Shown: positions 48,950 through 58,985, counted from the first letter of the stretch. The stretch is DNA of 64,000 bases from Endotrypanum monterogeii (GCA_000333855.2 CM007323.1:273604-337603); one strand, 5' to 3'. Numbers and translations: made by a program. Notes: generated from the letters alone by a model not told the origin.

Positions 48950-49604
48950 TCGTGCGAAGACACCGCCGCCGCCGAACGGAGGCGGGATAGAAATGGTGCG
49001 CGCGCGCGTATGTGTGTATGTGTGTGTATCTACACAATTATGTGTCTGTGCGTGTGTGCGTGGGTGTTGGTAGGAGGGCTGGCGATGTGCATATACCGAC
49101 GCGATTCTGCACACGTACAAGTCTATGATTCCGTCTATCAAGAATGGCGGGGGGGGGAGCGAAGAAAGCAGTATGAGGAGAGGAGGAGGAGGGGCCGACC
49201 GCTTAGCAGATATTCCTTCTTGTGTTTTGCCTTCGATTGTGTTCGACAACGGCTGCTGTGATATGTCGACGGCTGCTGGGTCCGTATCAGCCACAGCAAA
49301 AAGTATGGAATGAGGAAGAAAATGATGGAGGATGCAGTATGAGGAGAGGTGTGGATGGGTGGGTGGCGGGGACGGTGGGGAAGTCTCCCTATAGGCGTCT
49401 TCTCATTACCCCAAGGGGAACACGAGTCAGTCCCACCTCAGTCATTGTGGGGCACGTCAGTCGTCATATGGACGTTCATATTTGGAGAAGAGTCTGATTC
49501 TCATGACAGTGTCAGTAGGGTGATGTGTATGAATTGTGTGCGTGGAAGGGTAACCGATAATGGAGTGCAGTGGTTGAGTAGGCCCCCCCCTCCCCCTCCT
49601 CGGA
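48950..49604. other. Intergenic between the LRR and helical-repeat genes
   Basis: No gene. A CGCG-rich and (TG)n stretch at 48998-49060, G/A-rich tract at 49147-49195, and a C-rich run at 49587-49602 just before the stop codon of the next gene. Confidence 0.6.
49135..49195 (-). promoter_or_regulatory. Candidate spliced-leader acceptor that fixes the LRR protein start
   Basis: On the minus strand C/T-rich blocks at 49193-49147 precede AG at 49136-49135, giving a 5' UTR of about 186 bases and excluding in-frame ATGs upstream of it. Confidence 0.5.
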
Positions 49605-52600
49605 TCAAAACAGCTCGCCATCGACGACTAGCTTGTACAGCGCTGGGTGTGCATCACGCCCAACAGCCTCCAGCGACTGCTTCGTCGTCTTGACAAGCAG
49701 TGCACGCTGAAGAAGGGTGCCGCGGCGGTCGTACTGCCGCTCGAAGAGTTGCTGGATGACCGGGTGAGCGGTTTCTCCGAGGCGGATAAGGAGACTGCTG
49801 AGGTCTACCAACAGGATCAAGTCTGTCTGCCACGGCGTGGCACCGGTGGCGGGTGTCATGCCGGTGAACCGCGCCGACGCTAATGAGGCCGACAACATGG
49901 CATCATTCCGCAGGCGGCCATCACTGCCGACTGCAGACCCGGCATGCGACGAGGCATCTCGGGACATCACGTAAGCAGTGTAGTCGGCAAGTCCGTGGGT
50001 GAGTCTGTGGAACTGCTTCGGCCTATTCGAGAGGTCGATGCAGCAGCGCAGGAGGACCTCTACTTCACGCAAAGTCATGCCTTTCAGAGGCTGCGGAGGG
50101 CGATAGGAGGACGGATAGGCGTCGTGGGCTGGTTTCTCCGCCGCACCGGATGGCGCGGCCTTTGGCTCACCGGCACCGTCTTGATCCTCCACAACTGCGA
50201 GTCTTTCCGCGTATGAGAGCAGGACGTCCACCGTTTTCATGACAGTAGTCATGACACGGCCAGCGACGCTGCGCAGCAGCTGAAGCAACACACACACCTG
50301 CTGCATTGTGAGGGGGGTACCAGTGGCAACATCTACGTTGGCCCCCGTGGTGCTCTCCCCCGCCAGTTCCACAATACGCCCGCAGACATCCGTCATGACT
50401 GTTGTGTCCACGTCCACCGAGGCGCGCAACAGTCCTTGCGCCAGTCGCGTGAGACCGTGGGCCTGCATGGTGTGCACCACCTCGCTGAGCCGCTTGTATA
50501 TTGCCTCCATCACCGCCGCCGTACGCAGTCCGCACGCGATGAGCAGAAAAGATAGCGTACCCAAATCTGCGGGGGAGCAGGTGGGCAGCACCCGCTCCGT
50601 GCAGTGGCGGGCAAGGATATGCACGACATCGTAGTCGGTGGAGCCACGTCGCTCCGCCAGCTCCAAGGTAGCCTTCACAACAGACAGGCTTGCATCATGA
50701 TGATAGCGCGCGACGTTGGCGAGTACCGCAGAGCCGATGTTGTCATGCGGGAAGCAGTCTCTCAGACAATTCAAAATAGCAAGGGCCGTCGATGCAACCG
50801 ACACGAGCATGTGCGGGTCGCTCTGAAGCAGCCCACGAACCTGGGCAGAGAAGATTGGCTGCACCGCTGTCACACACACCGTACGCACGCTCACATTTCC
50901 AGATTGCGTGCCGCACCGCAGCAGGCGCACCGAGAGCTCCAGCGAGAATTTCCTCCCCATATCAGCCACTCGACCGAGCAGAACACCGTACAGCTGCTGA
51001 TGGTATACGCCACCGGCGCAGTAGGCCTCAACGCAGAGGACGATCTCCTCCGGCGTCAGCGTCGGAGCAGCTCGCATTGTGTGGGAGATGAAGCTGCGCA
51101 ATACCTGCTGCTGGAGCTGACTCGCCCCCGACAGCGCCGCGTAGCCGCGTAATAGGAGAGGAATATCGTGCACGTTGTACGGCAGCTGCACTGCCTGGAG
51201 AACATAGACGGCAAGAGTTCGTGGAAGCAGCCGCATCACCTCCACCTCAGATGCTGAGGGCACCGCCGTTGCCTTTTTCACTTCCGGCTGCTGGATTTTT
51301 GGCCCCCCTTTGCGGGCGGCGCCAGCTGTCCTCTCTGCCGCCGCTCCATCCACGGAGGCGGCTGGGTTACGCTGTAAGACGCCGAGCTTGGCCGCGTCCA
51401 CTTCACCGGGGATGAGGCGTGCGACGACCTCCACCAGCGCACCGCATTCGCCGACCGTGTAGCGACGATGGGTGAGCTGCTGCGGTTGCAAGAGGGAATA
51501 AAGTAGTGGCCCATAAGGGATGGTGCGCAGCAGTTGCAGAAGCGACGTTGCGTTGTCATCATCAACGGCCTCTTCAGCGGTTTTCTGTATAGCGCTGAGG
51601 GTGTGCAGGATGGTTATGCGCTGCGTCACGATCGTTGCGTCCCGTGTGGCGGTTGCCGCGTCGCTGCCGGACTCGGACGGTGTGCGCACCTGTTCGTGCA
51701 GCTCCTCAACAAGGCGTTCGATCAACCGTTGCACCGATGGCGCAGGCAGCGGAGCTCCAGTTGCGTGAAGGCGCTGCAGAACGGTGATGGTCTGCGAGAT
51801 GGTGAGCATTGGACTGAGGAGATCCAACAGCTGCAGCAGCATCGATGTAAGAGCGTCGTCAGCGCGGAGACATAGCGTTGCAGCAGCACAGAGTAGCTGC
51901 GTCGCCAACACGCCAGTTGCGCTATCTGCGGCGTCAGCAGTACTCGTGCTCAGCGCCGCACGGGGCATTCCCCCTCCCTTCGGTGGTTGCGTGACGGTTG
52001 TCCGTGTCTTGAGGTGCTGCTCCACCGCTGCCACCACCCCTCGCACCAGAGCTGAGGAGACATGCTGGACGCTCTCGGCAACACACATGACCACCATTAC
52101 CTCTGTCAGTGTCGTGAGGGGCATCTGAAGCGGTGGCGTCGCCTCGGCATGGGAGGACGGTGTTGACGGCACGGAGGGAATGCACATGACGGCTGTGAGT
52201 GCAGAGTCAAATACTTCTATACGGAATAGCCGCAGCGCCGCCGGCTCTACCACAACCGTGTACTCGGTGCGGAGCCGATACAAGAGGTGCACAACGGTCA
52301 GCAGATAGTGACGATACCGCTGTTGCGTTGTTGTAGCGGCCGCTGTGGAGGAGCCACTGAGCTGGGCGATGCTGTTGGCGACGGTGGCGGTGGACGCAAT
52401 GTAGGTAGCCAGAAGCTGATACACAACCAGCCCACTGTTGCGAGCGTGCGCGGAGTGTGGATGTCGTTTCAAACCTTGCGATTGCCGAAACAGCTGCGAC
52501 AACAGTCGCTCTAGCCGCTCCACGACTGCATAGGCCGACGCCACCGCAGCCGCGGGATCCTCCGGGCGACCAGCGCCGACGCCAGTACTCGTGCCGTGAG

Positions 52601-55600
52601 ACTTGTGTAGCATGTTGTGTAGGGCTGTCAGCTGCGCGAATGTGTCGGCGGGCATGCCGCACAGTATTGCTGTTGTACTCAGGCGAAGCGCTACCTCTCT
52701 GAGGGCATCTACCGATATCGGAGCCGTGAAGGCAGCAGAGAGGGGAGGATGGCTGCTGAGGGCGCTGTGACCGTGGGATCCCGCTGCCTTGCTCGTGCCA
52801 AGACTGCCCTCAGCCCCGGTGCGCAACAATCCCGGCCGCAGCAACTTTACAGCCGACTCGGTGAGGCGCGGCAAGAAGAGTGTTGGCAACAGTGCCAGGG
52901 ATTTCTCAATGCCCTCCGAGAGGGCCACAGGGGGGGCGGGGGGTCGACTGCTCTGCCCCGCCGCAGCGACTGTCGCAGCAAAACTGCGCGGGCTGCGAGT
53001 CGCGAGGTCACCTACGTCATAACAGCCCATATCTGTCAGCCGAGAGCGGAAGCCCTCCCAGATGACTTCGAGCGCATCCGCCAGCGCTGCCTCTCGTCCC
53101 TCGCGCTGCAGTAGCGGCAGCAAGCCCTGCGTCAGCGTCTCGACAGCAGCGGCGTCGCCACGCAGAAGACACTCAACAAGCGCCTCAATACCCACGAACA
53201 GAAGGTAGTTGACCTGCCGCCGATGCACCGCTGGTGTGAGTATGGTCGATGCGGCATCAGCCGATGCGCGAGAAGTCCCTGTACCTTCGTCATTACTGAC
53301 ATCAAGTAGGCCACTCTTATCTGTGACGTCCAAGGCGGTCCGCCGCTGGATAGTTTTGCGGCCCCTTCGTGTTCGTCGCTGTCCGTCTGTGGCCGCTGCC
53401 TGCGACTGCGGGCTCGGCATCGCAGTGGCAAGCAGCACAGCAGACAGATCGGCCTGAGCCGCACCACCCTTCGCACCATCCGCCATTCGCTGCTTCAAGT
53501 GGAATTCCTTGGGAGTAGTGCCCTGACTAGCGCCACCCGTTGCAGCTATTGCCTCCTTTTCTCCCCCCTGTGATGTGGCGCCCTCTTCGCCGAGCTCGTC
53601 AGTGGAGCTGAAGACGACGCGGTGGCTGTCCCTGTTGCACTGCGTCAACATGGCACACACCTGATCCACGAGAACAGCGCGCGTGCGAACCGGAAGAGGG
53701 GCAGTTGCGCACGATGCAGAAAAGCGATTCACTGCCCGCACGACTTCGATGACATCGCCTGGCGGCAACGAAACACAAAGGCTGCAGGTGAGCAGCGACT
53801 CAGGCGGGAAGCCAGCGCACAGCATCGCATAAAGCAGATTCGCCAGTGGGCTGTGCAGAGGCGGACGCGCCGGTAGTGAGTGAGAGATACCTTTTTTTGC
53901 AGCCGCATCACGGTGTTTTTTCTCGACCTGCTCCACCAGCTGCGGCACACGCTGCGGCCGCTTTTTGAGGTAGAGAGCAGCGGCAGTGCAGATGTTTGTA
54001 ATCACCTGTGTATACGTTGTGCGCTCTGGCGATAGTCGACGCAGCTCTTCCATCACCTCCGGCGTACAGATGTGCTCAAAGTATTCCGCACCCTTCACGG
54101 TTTCTGCGCATCGGCATAGTTTGAACAGTGTTTGTTCGCACGCCTCCTCGACACAGCTTCCCATCACTGGTGGGAGGACGATGCCGAGCTCCTCAGTCCA
54201 CCGGAGGCATCCCAACACATCCACGAACAACGCGGCCGCCCGATCCATGTCGCAGTCGTGGACAGACGACTTGAGGGCGTCAAGGTGCGATGTGAGCCGT
54301 GCACGCGCATCGTCGCGCCACGCAGTCCATTGAACCACCAGTTCCGCATCAACCGAAGAGGCGCCAACAGCGGTCGCCGATGCTGTTGCGAGGGACAGCG
54401 CTGCAGCGGTCTCCACGGCCACTGCACTCACAGCGGCTGTCAACAACAAGGCGGTCGCATCGCCGTAGTTATGCTTCGGCGATGCAGGTCGGCCTCGTTC
54501 TTCCCTCGCCGCCTCATCACGTCGCCTAAGGAGGACGTGCGTCGGTATCGTCAGCTGTAGGAGCACCTGGCGCACGCGCCCACAGAAAGTCATTTCTTCC
54601 TGAGACTGCATCTGCTTCTCCTTTGTTAGACGATGGTTCCCAGCGGTGGAGGTTCGTCTGTTAAGCTGACTTCGATGCACGCCCGTGAGTGTCCGCAACA
54701 CGAGTGCCACCGAGGTCGACGCGTGTCGTGTCGGCTGCTCTACATCCGCTTCAAGTTGTGTCTGCAGCGCCAACACGTATGCTGACCACACCGCCTCGTG
54801 AAGTTCCGCAGCAGCGCGCGACTGGCGCAGCAACTGGTGGTGGACGTGCAGCAGCGTGAGAAGCTCCGTCGCCAGAGTCTCGCTGCGCACCAGCGCCGGC
54901 GTACCCTCGATGCACCATTCCCATCTCGCCACCTCGGCTGGAGGGGCGGGGCCGGTACCCAGGGCGTCGCCAGCGCTCGCGTGCCCTTGAGGGTAGAACA
55001 AGGTGTACAGCTGCGGATACGCACTCGGTTCGTTGGCGAGGGTGGACAAGAGCTGCGCGCGTTCAGCGGCACTTACCTCCGCCGGCAGCGCGTCACTACC
55101 GCTCATCGGGACAGAGCTACACCCGCGACTTTCGCCTGTGGGGCTGCCTGCTGCCGTGCACCTCTCTGACACGAGGCCACTGGGGGCCGACGAGGCGTCT
55201 CTCGCAGTGGCCACCTGACGCCGCTTCCAGCGACACCAGCAACGGAGCATCACCCATTCCTGCACAGCGTCGCTGAGGTGTACGACCCGTTTCACTACAG
55301 AAAGTGTCGGCACCACCGCTTTGAACTCCGGGTGAGGGGCGCTTCGCTGTTTCCTTTGTTTTTTTGTTGCCGCCGCTGTTGACGCTGTGCGACCGTCTGC
55401 ACCTGGGGCGGCCCGGCGCTTTATTTTCTTATTAGACCCCGCCAGCGCCATCCCTGAAGCAGCGAACGTCCCGGCATGTGTGTACGCCCGCGAGGGGGTG
55501 CACAATCGAAGAGGCGGAACCGTGGGTCCTGCTATAACTGCGACTCTGACGCCCGCGGAGGCGCCGTCCGTAGCGGAAGCAGCCCCACAGGACAAGGGCC

Positions 55601-55673
55601 ACACTCGGCGCACCACGCACGAAGACGCAGGTGAATGGTACTGACAAATCCATGCACAAACTCGGGGTGGCAT
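49605..55673 (-). CDS. Large helical-repeat protein, probably mitochondrial
   Basis: I choose the ATG at 55673 (MPPRVCAWICQYHSPASSCV), giving 2,022 residues; an ATG 25 codons upstream is in frame and also downstream of the candidate splice site, so the start is not certain. The N-terminus has Arg, Ser and Cys but no early acidic residues, which suits a mitochondrial presequence; a basic patch (SNKKIKRR) follows at about 80. From about residue 1500 to the end the sequence is a series of 35-40-residue helical hairpins (for example LLLRGYAALSGASQLQQQVL, LGTLSFLLIACGLRTAAV, MTLREVEVLLRCCIDLSNR), similar in style to the repeat proteins that bind RNA in trypanosomatid mitochondria. No RAP or nuclease domain is seen at the C-terminus (ending LVVDGELF). 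Function is inferred by style only. Confidence 0.85.
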   Translation of the reverse strand: MPPRVCAWICQYHSPASSCVVRRVWPLSCGAASATDGASAGVRVAVIAGPTVPPLRLCTPSRAYTHAGTFAASGMALAGSNKKIKRRAAPGADGRTASTAAATKKQRKQRSAPHPEFKAVVPTLSVVKRVVHLSDAVQEWVMLRCWCRWKRRQVATARDASSAPSGLVSERCTAAGSPTGESRGCSSVPMSGSDALPAEVSAAERAQLLSTLANEPSAYPQLYTLFYPQGHASAGDALGTGPAPPAEVARWEWCIEGTPALVRSETLATELLTLLHVHHQLLRQSRAAAELHEAVWSAYVLALQTQLEADVEQPTRHASTSVALVLRTLTGVHRSQLNRRTSTAGNHRLTKEKQMQSQEEMTFCGRVRQVLLQLTIPTHVLLRRRDEAAREERGRPASPKHNYGDATALLLTAAVSAVAVETAAALSLATASATAVGASSVDAELVVQWTAWRDDARARLTSHLDALKSSVHDCDMDRAAALFVDVLGCLRWTEELGIVLPPVMGSCVEEACEQTLFKLCRCAETVKGAEYFEHICTPEVMEELRRLSPERTTYTQVITNICTAAALYLKKRPQRVPQLVEQVEKKHRDAAAKKGISHSLPARPPLHSPLANLLYAMLCAGFPPESLLTCSLCVSLPPGDVIEVVRAVNRFSASCATAPLPVRTRAVLVDQVCAMLTQCNRDSHRVVFSSTDELGEEGATSQGGEKEAIAATGGASQGTTPKEFHLKQRMADGAKGGAAQADLSAVLLATAMPSPQSQAAATDGQRRTRRGRKTIQRRTALDVTDKSGLLDVSNDEGTGTSRASADAASTILTPAVHRRQVNYLLFVGIEALVECLLRGDAAAVETLTQGLLPLLQREGREAALADALEVIWEGFRSRLTDMGCYDVGDLATRSPRSFAATVAAAGQSSRPPAPPVALSEGIEKSLALLPTLFLPRLTESAVKLLRPGLLRTGAEGSLGTSKAAGSHGHSALSSHPPLSAAFTAPISVDALREVALRLSTTAILCGMPADTFAQLTALHNMLHKSHGTSTGVGAGRPEDPAAAVASAYAVVERLERLLSQLFRQSQGLKRHPHSAHARNSGLVVYQLLATYIASTATVANSIAQLSGSSTAAATTTQQRYRHYLLTVVHLLYRLRTEYTVVVEPAALRLFRIEVFDSALTAVMCIPSVPSTPSSHAEATPPLQMPLTTLTEVMVVMCVAESVQHVSSALVRGVVAAVEQHLKTRTTVTQPPKGGGMPRAALSTSTADAADSATGVLATQLLCAAATLCLRADDALTSMLLQLLDLLSPMLTISQTITVLQRLHATGAPLPAPSVQRLIERLVEELHEQVRTPSESGSDAATATRDATIVTQRITILHTLSAIQKTAEEAVDDDNATSLLQLLRTIPYGPLLYSLLQPQQLTHRRYTVGECGALVEVVARLIPGEVDAAKLGVLQRNPAASVDGAAAERTAGAARKGGPKIQQPEVKKATAVPSASEVEVMRLLPRTLAVYVLQAVQLPYNVHDIPLLLRGYAALSGASQLQQQVLRSFISHTMRAAPTLTPEEIVLCVEAYCAGGVYHQQLYGVLLGRVADMGRKFSLELSVRLLRCGTQSGNVSVRTVCVTAVQPIFSAQVRGLLQSDPHMLVSVASTALAILNCLRDCFPHDNIGSAVLANVARYHHDASLSVVKATLELAERRGSTDYDVVHILARHCTERVLPTCSPADLGTLSFLLIACGLRTAAVMEAIYKRLSEVVHTMQAHGLTRLAQGLLRASVDVDTTVMTDVCGRIVELAGESTTGANVDVATGTPLTMQQVCVLLQLLRSVAGRVMTTVMKTVDVLLSYAERLAVVEDQDGAGEPKAAPSGAAEKPAHDAYPSSYRPPQPLKGMTLREVEVLLRCCIDLSNRPKQFHRLTHGLADYTAYVMSRDASSHAGSAVGSDGRLRNDAMLSASLASARFTGMTPATGATPWQTDLILLVDLSSLLIRLGETAHPVIQQLFERQYDRRGTLLQRALLVKTTKQSLEAVGRDAHPALYKLVVDGELF

Positions 55674-55754
55674 TTTTCGCAGTTGCAGCAAGGGTAGCCC
55701 CTCCACGCTCCCCTCCCCCTCTATCCCCCAGCTGCACTTGCACGTCAATACGAG

Positions 55755-55792
<38 letters not shown>

Positions 55793-55827
55793 CGTGTACG
55801 TGCGTTTATTTAATACTTACTTGCTTG

Positions 55828-55869
<42 letters not shown>

Positions 55870-56414
55870 GCAAAACACGACACACTCACACGCGATACTA
55901 CACGTTCCCTTCTTTGTTGAGTGTCCGGATCTGATAGTGCCAGGTTGGCGACACCTTCAAAAAAGAAAAGCAACAACAACAACAACAACAGAAGGGGGCA
56001 CGGCCGCGCTACGTCTGATCTAGGAGGGATGTGCGTGCAATTCTTTGTGAGATATTTTTAAAAAAATCGGCGCGGCGTCGTCACCGGCGCCGGTTGAGCA
56101 AGCGAGGGGGAGTGGGAGGGTGTGTGGCAGACGGAGGTAGTAGCGGAAGGCAAAGTGCCATGGGGGAGGGGGCACCCGGCATGGAGAAGAGGGTTGAGGG
56201 AACACCCACCCATCAGAGACGAGATGGAAATATGTTATTTACAGATCTTTGAGAGAGAACAAAAGGACCATAGGTCACACTCACACATACACACACACAC
56301 ACACAGTCAAGGGAGCGGGACGATCGCGGTGATGGGGGAGGGGGGGGGGAAGGTATGCTACGCTCGTCTGAGAACTGCGTATGTACCAACGCATTCGTGG
56401 CCTAGGCGGTACTC
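55674..56414. other. Intergenic with two TA tracts
   Basis: No gene. (TA)n at 55755-55783 and 55835-55860, a (CAA)n tract at 55972-55990, G/A-rich runs at 56104-56125, (CA)n at 56280-56305 and a G-run at 56336-56350. Confidence 0.6.
55955..56000 (-). promoter_or_regulatory. Candidate spliced-leader acceptor for the helical-repeat gene
   Basis: On the minus strand (GTT)n then a T/C tract at 55990-55959 precedes GAAG with AG at 55956-55955. The 5' UTR of about 280 bases would contain both TA tracts. Confidence 0.5.
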
Positions 56415-57710
56415 TCAATAGAGTTTTCCGTGGCGCAGGATAGAACGCACGTCGGGCACCACCAACAGACACTCCAGTAAAGGCAGCAGCGCAAGCAGAA
56501 CCTCATCCTCGTCGTCTTCGGGAGCGTCATTGACAGCGGTATCCTCACCCAACACGGAGTCTTCCGAGACCCCAACCCCAACGACGGGGGAAGAGCGTTT
56601 CTCGGATGTGTGGGCCGCATCACTGTTGCTAGACTTAAGGCTATTTCGCGTCTGTGACGCCACGGCGCCACCACTTCCCCCGCGATCCTCACCGCTGCTT
56701 CGGTGCAACGTCTCACGCGGCGACTGAGCTATCTTTGATAGCGCGGGGATGTACGGCGACACCACCAGCGCGTTCTCCGGGTTCACAAGCGTGCACTCCT
56801 CCGAGTTGTCTATCATCACAAGCAGCTCCGGTGGCACCTTCAGAAGTCGCAGGTCCTTCATCAGCACCTTGGCGTGTTCATTCATCGATGTCTTCTCCAC
56901 CGTGAGGAGACTTGTGTCGACGCCGCCATGTTCAGCAGATGGGCCACCATACGCTGCCTCCGTCAAGGGGTTATCGGCAGGCGTTGTCCCATCACCACCA
57001 CCCCTCAGTGATCGACTCGCCTCGGCGGAGGAAGTAAGGCCCCAAGGCCTCCCCTTTCCCCAGTCACCACCACAATTTCCACTGCTATCAACATCGCTGT
57101 TGGCTGCAGAGTTTCGGCTGCAATCTCCCGCATTGGCAGCCGAGGAGAGACTGCCTGTCGACACAGAAATGGCGCTGCTGCAACCGTATACACTACCTCC
57201 TGCCGTGCTGTTGGTGCCGCTATCGCCGCTGCGGTCGCGCTCGCCACTACCACGTGCCACACTGCTGCCTCCGCCCCCACTGCCAGGAGCTAGCGGAAGT
57301 CCCCGCATGCTAGCTGCCGCGCACATCTTACGCAGCAGCCCTCGAGGGACAAGTCGGCAGTCCTGCCTGTAGTAGCGATATTTTAGGAGATGATCTGGGT
57401 CGATACGCTGCAGGATCGTGTCGGCGTATGGCTTTGAAGCCGACGTAAACAGGACGAGGTTGAACAGTTTTGCCGCAGTGTACAGAAATAGACGAGCGTA
57501 CGGCCGCTCCCACACATGGAAAAGCTCCGCCCCCGAGGCGGTCGGAATCACCTCAGAGAAGGTTGGGGGCCCTGCCATGTTCTCCGTGGTGGTGGAGACG
57601 TGGCACAGTGTCTCATCCAGGTCCATCACGAGGACTTTCTGCCGTGTGGCCGGGTAGCTCAGCACATGGTGGGCTGTGATGCTCGCAATTAGGTGCGGTG
57701 AGACGTGCAA
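56415..57710 (-). CDS. CTDNEP1/Nem1-like phosphatase, catalytic part (downstream of frameshift)
   Basis: This frame encodes the HAD-type catalytic domain of the FCP1/SCP/Dullard family, protein Ser/Thr phosphatases using the DxDx[TV] nucleophile. DLDETL is at residues 30-35 counting from 57710. LVLFTSASKPYADTIL and KYRYYRQDCRL follow, then VMIDNSEE and the closing PDVRSILRHGKLY, which resembles the C-terminus of animal CTDNEP1 and yeast Nem1. Those enzymes sit on the nuclear envelope/ER and dephosphorylate lipin. Two inserts rich in Ser and Gly interrupt the fold: about 150 residues after the YYRQDC motif and about 80 before the final helices. The frame has no ATG before the motif; at 57710 it starts with TTG, and an upstream stop lies at 57738-57740. 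It therefore continues the frame of 57613-58554 through a +1-type shift. Confidence 0.88.
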   Translation of the reverse strand: MHVSPHLIASITAHHVLSYPATRQKVLVMDLDETLCHVSTTTENMAGPPTFSEVIPTASGAELFHVWERPYARLFLYTAAKLFNLVLFTSASKPYADTILQRIDPDHLLKYRYYRQDCRLVPRGLLRKMCAAASMRGLPLAPGSGGGGSSVARGSGERDRSGDSGTNSTAGGSVYGCSSAISVSTGSLSSAANAGDCSRNSAANSDVDSSGNCGGDWGKGRPWGLTSSAEASRSLRGGGDGTTPADNPLTEAAYGGPSAEHGGVDTSLLTVEKTSMNEHAKVLMKDLRLLKVPPELLVMIDNSEECTLVNPENALVVSPYIPALSKIAQSPRETLHRSSGEDRGGSGGAVASQTRNSLKSSNSDAAHTSEKRSSPVVGVGVSEDSVLGEDTAVNDAPEDDEDEVLLALLPLLECLLVVPDVRSILRHGKLY

Positions 57711-58554
57711 GGCTTGAGAGATCCAGGTTGCGGCTGCTCACGCGCTTGTACACGACTGAGGAAGCCTGACGGTATCGTGCCGCTGCGGCAAGTGTGCTTG
57801 TACGGTGCCTCATCATGTGCGGTGCAGTGCTCGAAGTGGAGCTGCTATTGTCGTCCGTGGAAGGGTCACCCATGGCGCCGTTATCCATGACACCGCCGCT
57901 CCCACTGCTGTTAGTTCGCAAGAAGTGGGGCGGCCACTGCGGTTCCGGGTGACGCGTTGGCATCGTTGACACAGTCGGCTGCTGTATGGGGCCGATAACA
58001 ATGCTAACGAGCTGGTGAAGACTGCGTGAGGTGCACAGCGGGTGATGGAGTGGGACGAGGGGGCGGCTGCGAACGGGCGGCAGCCACTCTTCTATTTCCC
58101 CCCTCTTGCCAAGGAGAAGGCGACGCTGGACGAGCGGTGATCTCTCACTGACCTCACTACAATGTCGCAACCTCGCGGCGGCAGAGGGATCGGCAGCGTC
58201 GCCGACAGGTTGACTGACACGCAAGACCCTTTTCACGTCTGTCTCGCTGTCTGCATCATTCTCCTCCACCTCGCTACTGCAACCATAGCTTCGCCGTGTT
58301 ATGTGAGCATTCGTAAGCGGCGATTTTGTGGTGGAGGCGGCCGCAGACCGTTGCGCTCCCATGGCTGATCGCGACACAGGGAAGGTACGATGGCTGCTTC
58401 CACATAGAAAAAAAAGCATCACGACAACGCTTTCCCGAAGGTGAGTGATTGCCTCCCATCCATCCGAGGCGAGGCTTGATAAGGAGGTGATGACGTACGG
58501 GAACAACACGGCATCCCAGAGCCATTGCGCATACTTCACAATTTCGGCAAGCAT
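57613..58554 (-). CDS. CTDNEP1/Nem1-like phosphatase, N-terminal part (upstream of frameshift)
   Basis: This frame starts with ATG at 58554 (MLAEIVKYAQWLWDAVLFPY) and has two hydrophobic segments near residues 6-26 and 40-52, matching the N-terminal membrane anchor of Dullard/Nem1 proteins. A polar linker follows. Around residue 275 it reads VVYKRVSSRNLDLSS, after which the frame turns into unrelated sequence and stops at 57613. The true continuation is in the other frame (SQALHVSPHLIAS..., at and just before 57710). About 280 residues of this frame are therefore genuine and the last 30-35 are spurious. Overlap of the two frames is 98 bases. The simplest cause is a one-base indel in the assembly, but a real frameshift cannot be excluded. 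Confidence 0.85.
   Translation of the reverse strand: MLAEIVKYAQWLWDAVLFPYVITSLSSLASDGWEAITHLRESVVVMLFFLCGSSHRTFPVSRSAMGAQRSAAASTTKSPLTNAHITRRSYGCSSEVEENDADSETDVKRVLRVSQPVGDAADPSAAARLRHCSEVSERSPLVQRRLLLGKRGEIEEWLPPVRSRPLVPLHHPLCTSRSLHQLVSIVIGPIQQPTVSTMPTRHPEPQWPPHFLRTNSSGSGGVMDNGAMGDPSTDDNSSSTSSTAPHMMRHRTSTLAAAARYRQASSVVYKRVSSRNLDLSSLARLTAPNCEHHSPPCAELPGHTAESPRDGPG
57660..57740 (-). other. Frameshift zone in the Nem1-like phosphatase gene
   Basis: The reading frame must change between the stop at 57738-57740 in the downstream frame and the start of the conserved catalytic sequence near 57640. The likeliest point is at about 57706-57725, where one extra base would explain both frames. No homopolymer longer than two or three bases is present there, so a homopolymer miscall is not an obvious cause. 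Confidence 0.75.
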
Positions 58555-58692
58555 TTTTTTTTAATTACCCCACAAACCCCTCCACACACTCACTGGGTAT
58601 GTTTGAGGAGATCACTGTCTGTGATTCGGCGTACCGGCGGCACTCCAAAGGGCGCTCCCCTTCCCTTTCTCTCCTTTTTCCGAGAAGGGCGG

Positions 58693-58711
58693 CTGTGCGG
58701 GGGGGGGGGGA
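58693..58711 (-). promoter_or_regulatory. Candidate spliced-leader acceptor for the Nem1-like phosphatase
   Basis: On the minus strand a TTC12-type run at 58713-58699 is followed by CACAG with AG at 58694-58693; 5' UTR about 139 bases. Confidence 0.55.
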
Positions 58712-58890
58712 AGCTAATTGTTTGTCGACGGGCGAACACAGCGGCTGTAGTCATGTGCGGATTTCACGTGAACACTACAAGCACCCAGACGTACACGCGA
58801 TGTCTCTCTCTGTCGTGCGTGTGTGGGGTGCGGTACAGTTGAGTCTGGATTTGGGTACAACTGGAGAATCCTTTTCTCCTCTTTTGTCAT

Positions 58891-58891
<1 letters not shown>

Positions 58892-58921
<30 letters not shown>

Positions 58922-58930
58922 GTGTGTGTG

Positions 58931-58985
<55 letters not shown>

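Noticed and set aside
48950..49294. In-frame N-terminal extension of the LRR protein
   Set aside because: It translates a C/T splice tract and (CA)n/(TG)n repeats.
56415..58554. A spliced intron joining the two phosphatase frames
   Set aside because: Cis-splicing is very rare in trypanosomatids and the frames overlap rather than being separated, so a frameshift or indel is the simpler reading.
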